Of a stretch of 21,584 nucleotides of DNA, positions 21,491 to 21,584 are shown piece after piece. Every line of letters begins with the position of its first letter. The stretch's first letter is position 1. The DNA comes from an uncultured bacterium (GTDB taxonomy: Bacteria > Bacteroidota > Bacteroidia > Bacteroidales > Bacteroidaceae): assembly GCA_905215655.1 (NCBI GenBank), contig CAJMQT010000024.1, forward strand, positions 1 through 21,584, given 5' to 3'. The position numbers and the translations under genes are program-made. The notes under the pieces are model-generated. The model did no database searches and had not been told where the DNA came from. It worked only from the letters and a program-made list of their open reading frames with translations.

Positions 21491-21584
21491 TTATTTGCGG
21501 GCTTTGCCGTAACGGCTCATGAACTTGTCCACGCGTCCTGCCGTATCGACGAGCTTGCTCTTGCAGGGATAGTAAGGGTGCGAT
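21491..21584 (-). CDS. rpmE: 50S ribosomal protein L31 (3' end only)
   Basis: The last 30 codons and stop of a minus-strand gene that enters from the right edge. The fragment SHPYYPCKSKLVDTAGRVDKF followed by MSRYGKARK is the typical C-terminus of bacterial L31, with the TAGRVDKF signature. In Bacteroidetes this protein is usually the type B form, about 80-85 residues; the N-terminal Cys region that would decide the type lies outside the window. A clear terminator follows at 21425-21468. Confidence 0.92.
   Translation of the reverse strand, partial: SHPYYPCKSKLVDTAGRVDKFMSRYGKARK

Overview
The window looks like chromosomal DNA of a Bacteroidales bacterium, probably Prevotella or a close relative. 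The reasons are the promoter style (-7 elements of the form TAnnTTTG before most transcription units, AT-rich leaders, weak Shine-Dalgarno sites), the gene families (DUF4301, DUF4922, lipoproteins with Asp-rich export signals, a two-domain malic enzyme) and the moderate GC content. The genus is an inference from gene content; no rRNA or tRNA gene is visible. The sequence holds 13 well-supported protein genes, two of them cut by the window edges.

Left part (1-5536): a malic enzyme gene (maeB, minus strand, 3' end missing) is divergent from a TetR-family regulator, with the two promoters almost back to back. The regulator converges on a RelA-type (p)ppGpp synthetase gene. The gap between them holds four tandem 22-bp units that fold into two hairpins, followed by a short DnaJ-zinc-finger-like remnant.

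Middle (5864-13993): a DUF4301 protein with nucleotidyltransferase-like motifs is followed by a likely operon. The operon starts with a 1262-residue fusion of two GT2-like modules, a GalT/DUF4922-like module and a SpoIID domain, with no signal peptide. Next come an AmpG-like MFS permease and a cation diffusion facilitator. The combination suggests an undescribed cytoplasmic pathway for salvaging or remodelling imported cell-wall sugars. This is the most interesting system in the window, but its function is an inference.

Right part (14561-21584): a transketolase/DXS-like enzyme that lacks several DXS hallmark residues; a small Asp-rich surface lipoprotein divergent from a glutathione peroxidase-like gene, with a tandem 21-bp-spaced operator candidate between them; thioredoxin reductase downstream of the peroxidase; then, on the minus strand, a lipoprotein DNA/RNA endonuclease and a sodium:solute symporter; and the 3' end of ribosomal protein L31 with a clear intrinsic terminator.

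Two repeat families recur between genes. One has 22-bp units (AAAAG-N5-CTTTT core) in complementary pairs. The other has 7-bp units (TTAAGAA type) arranged as long palindromes, including one with perfect 37-bp arms. Both sit at gene 3' ends and probably serve as terminators.
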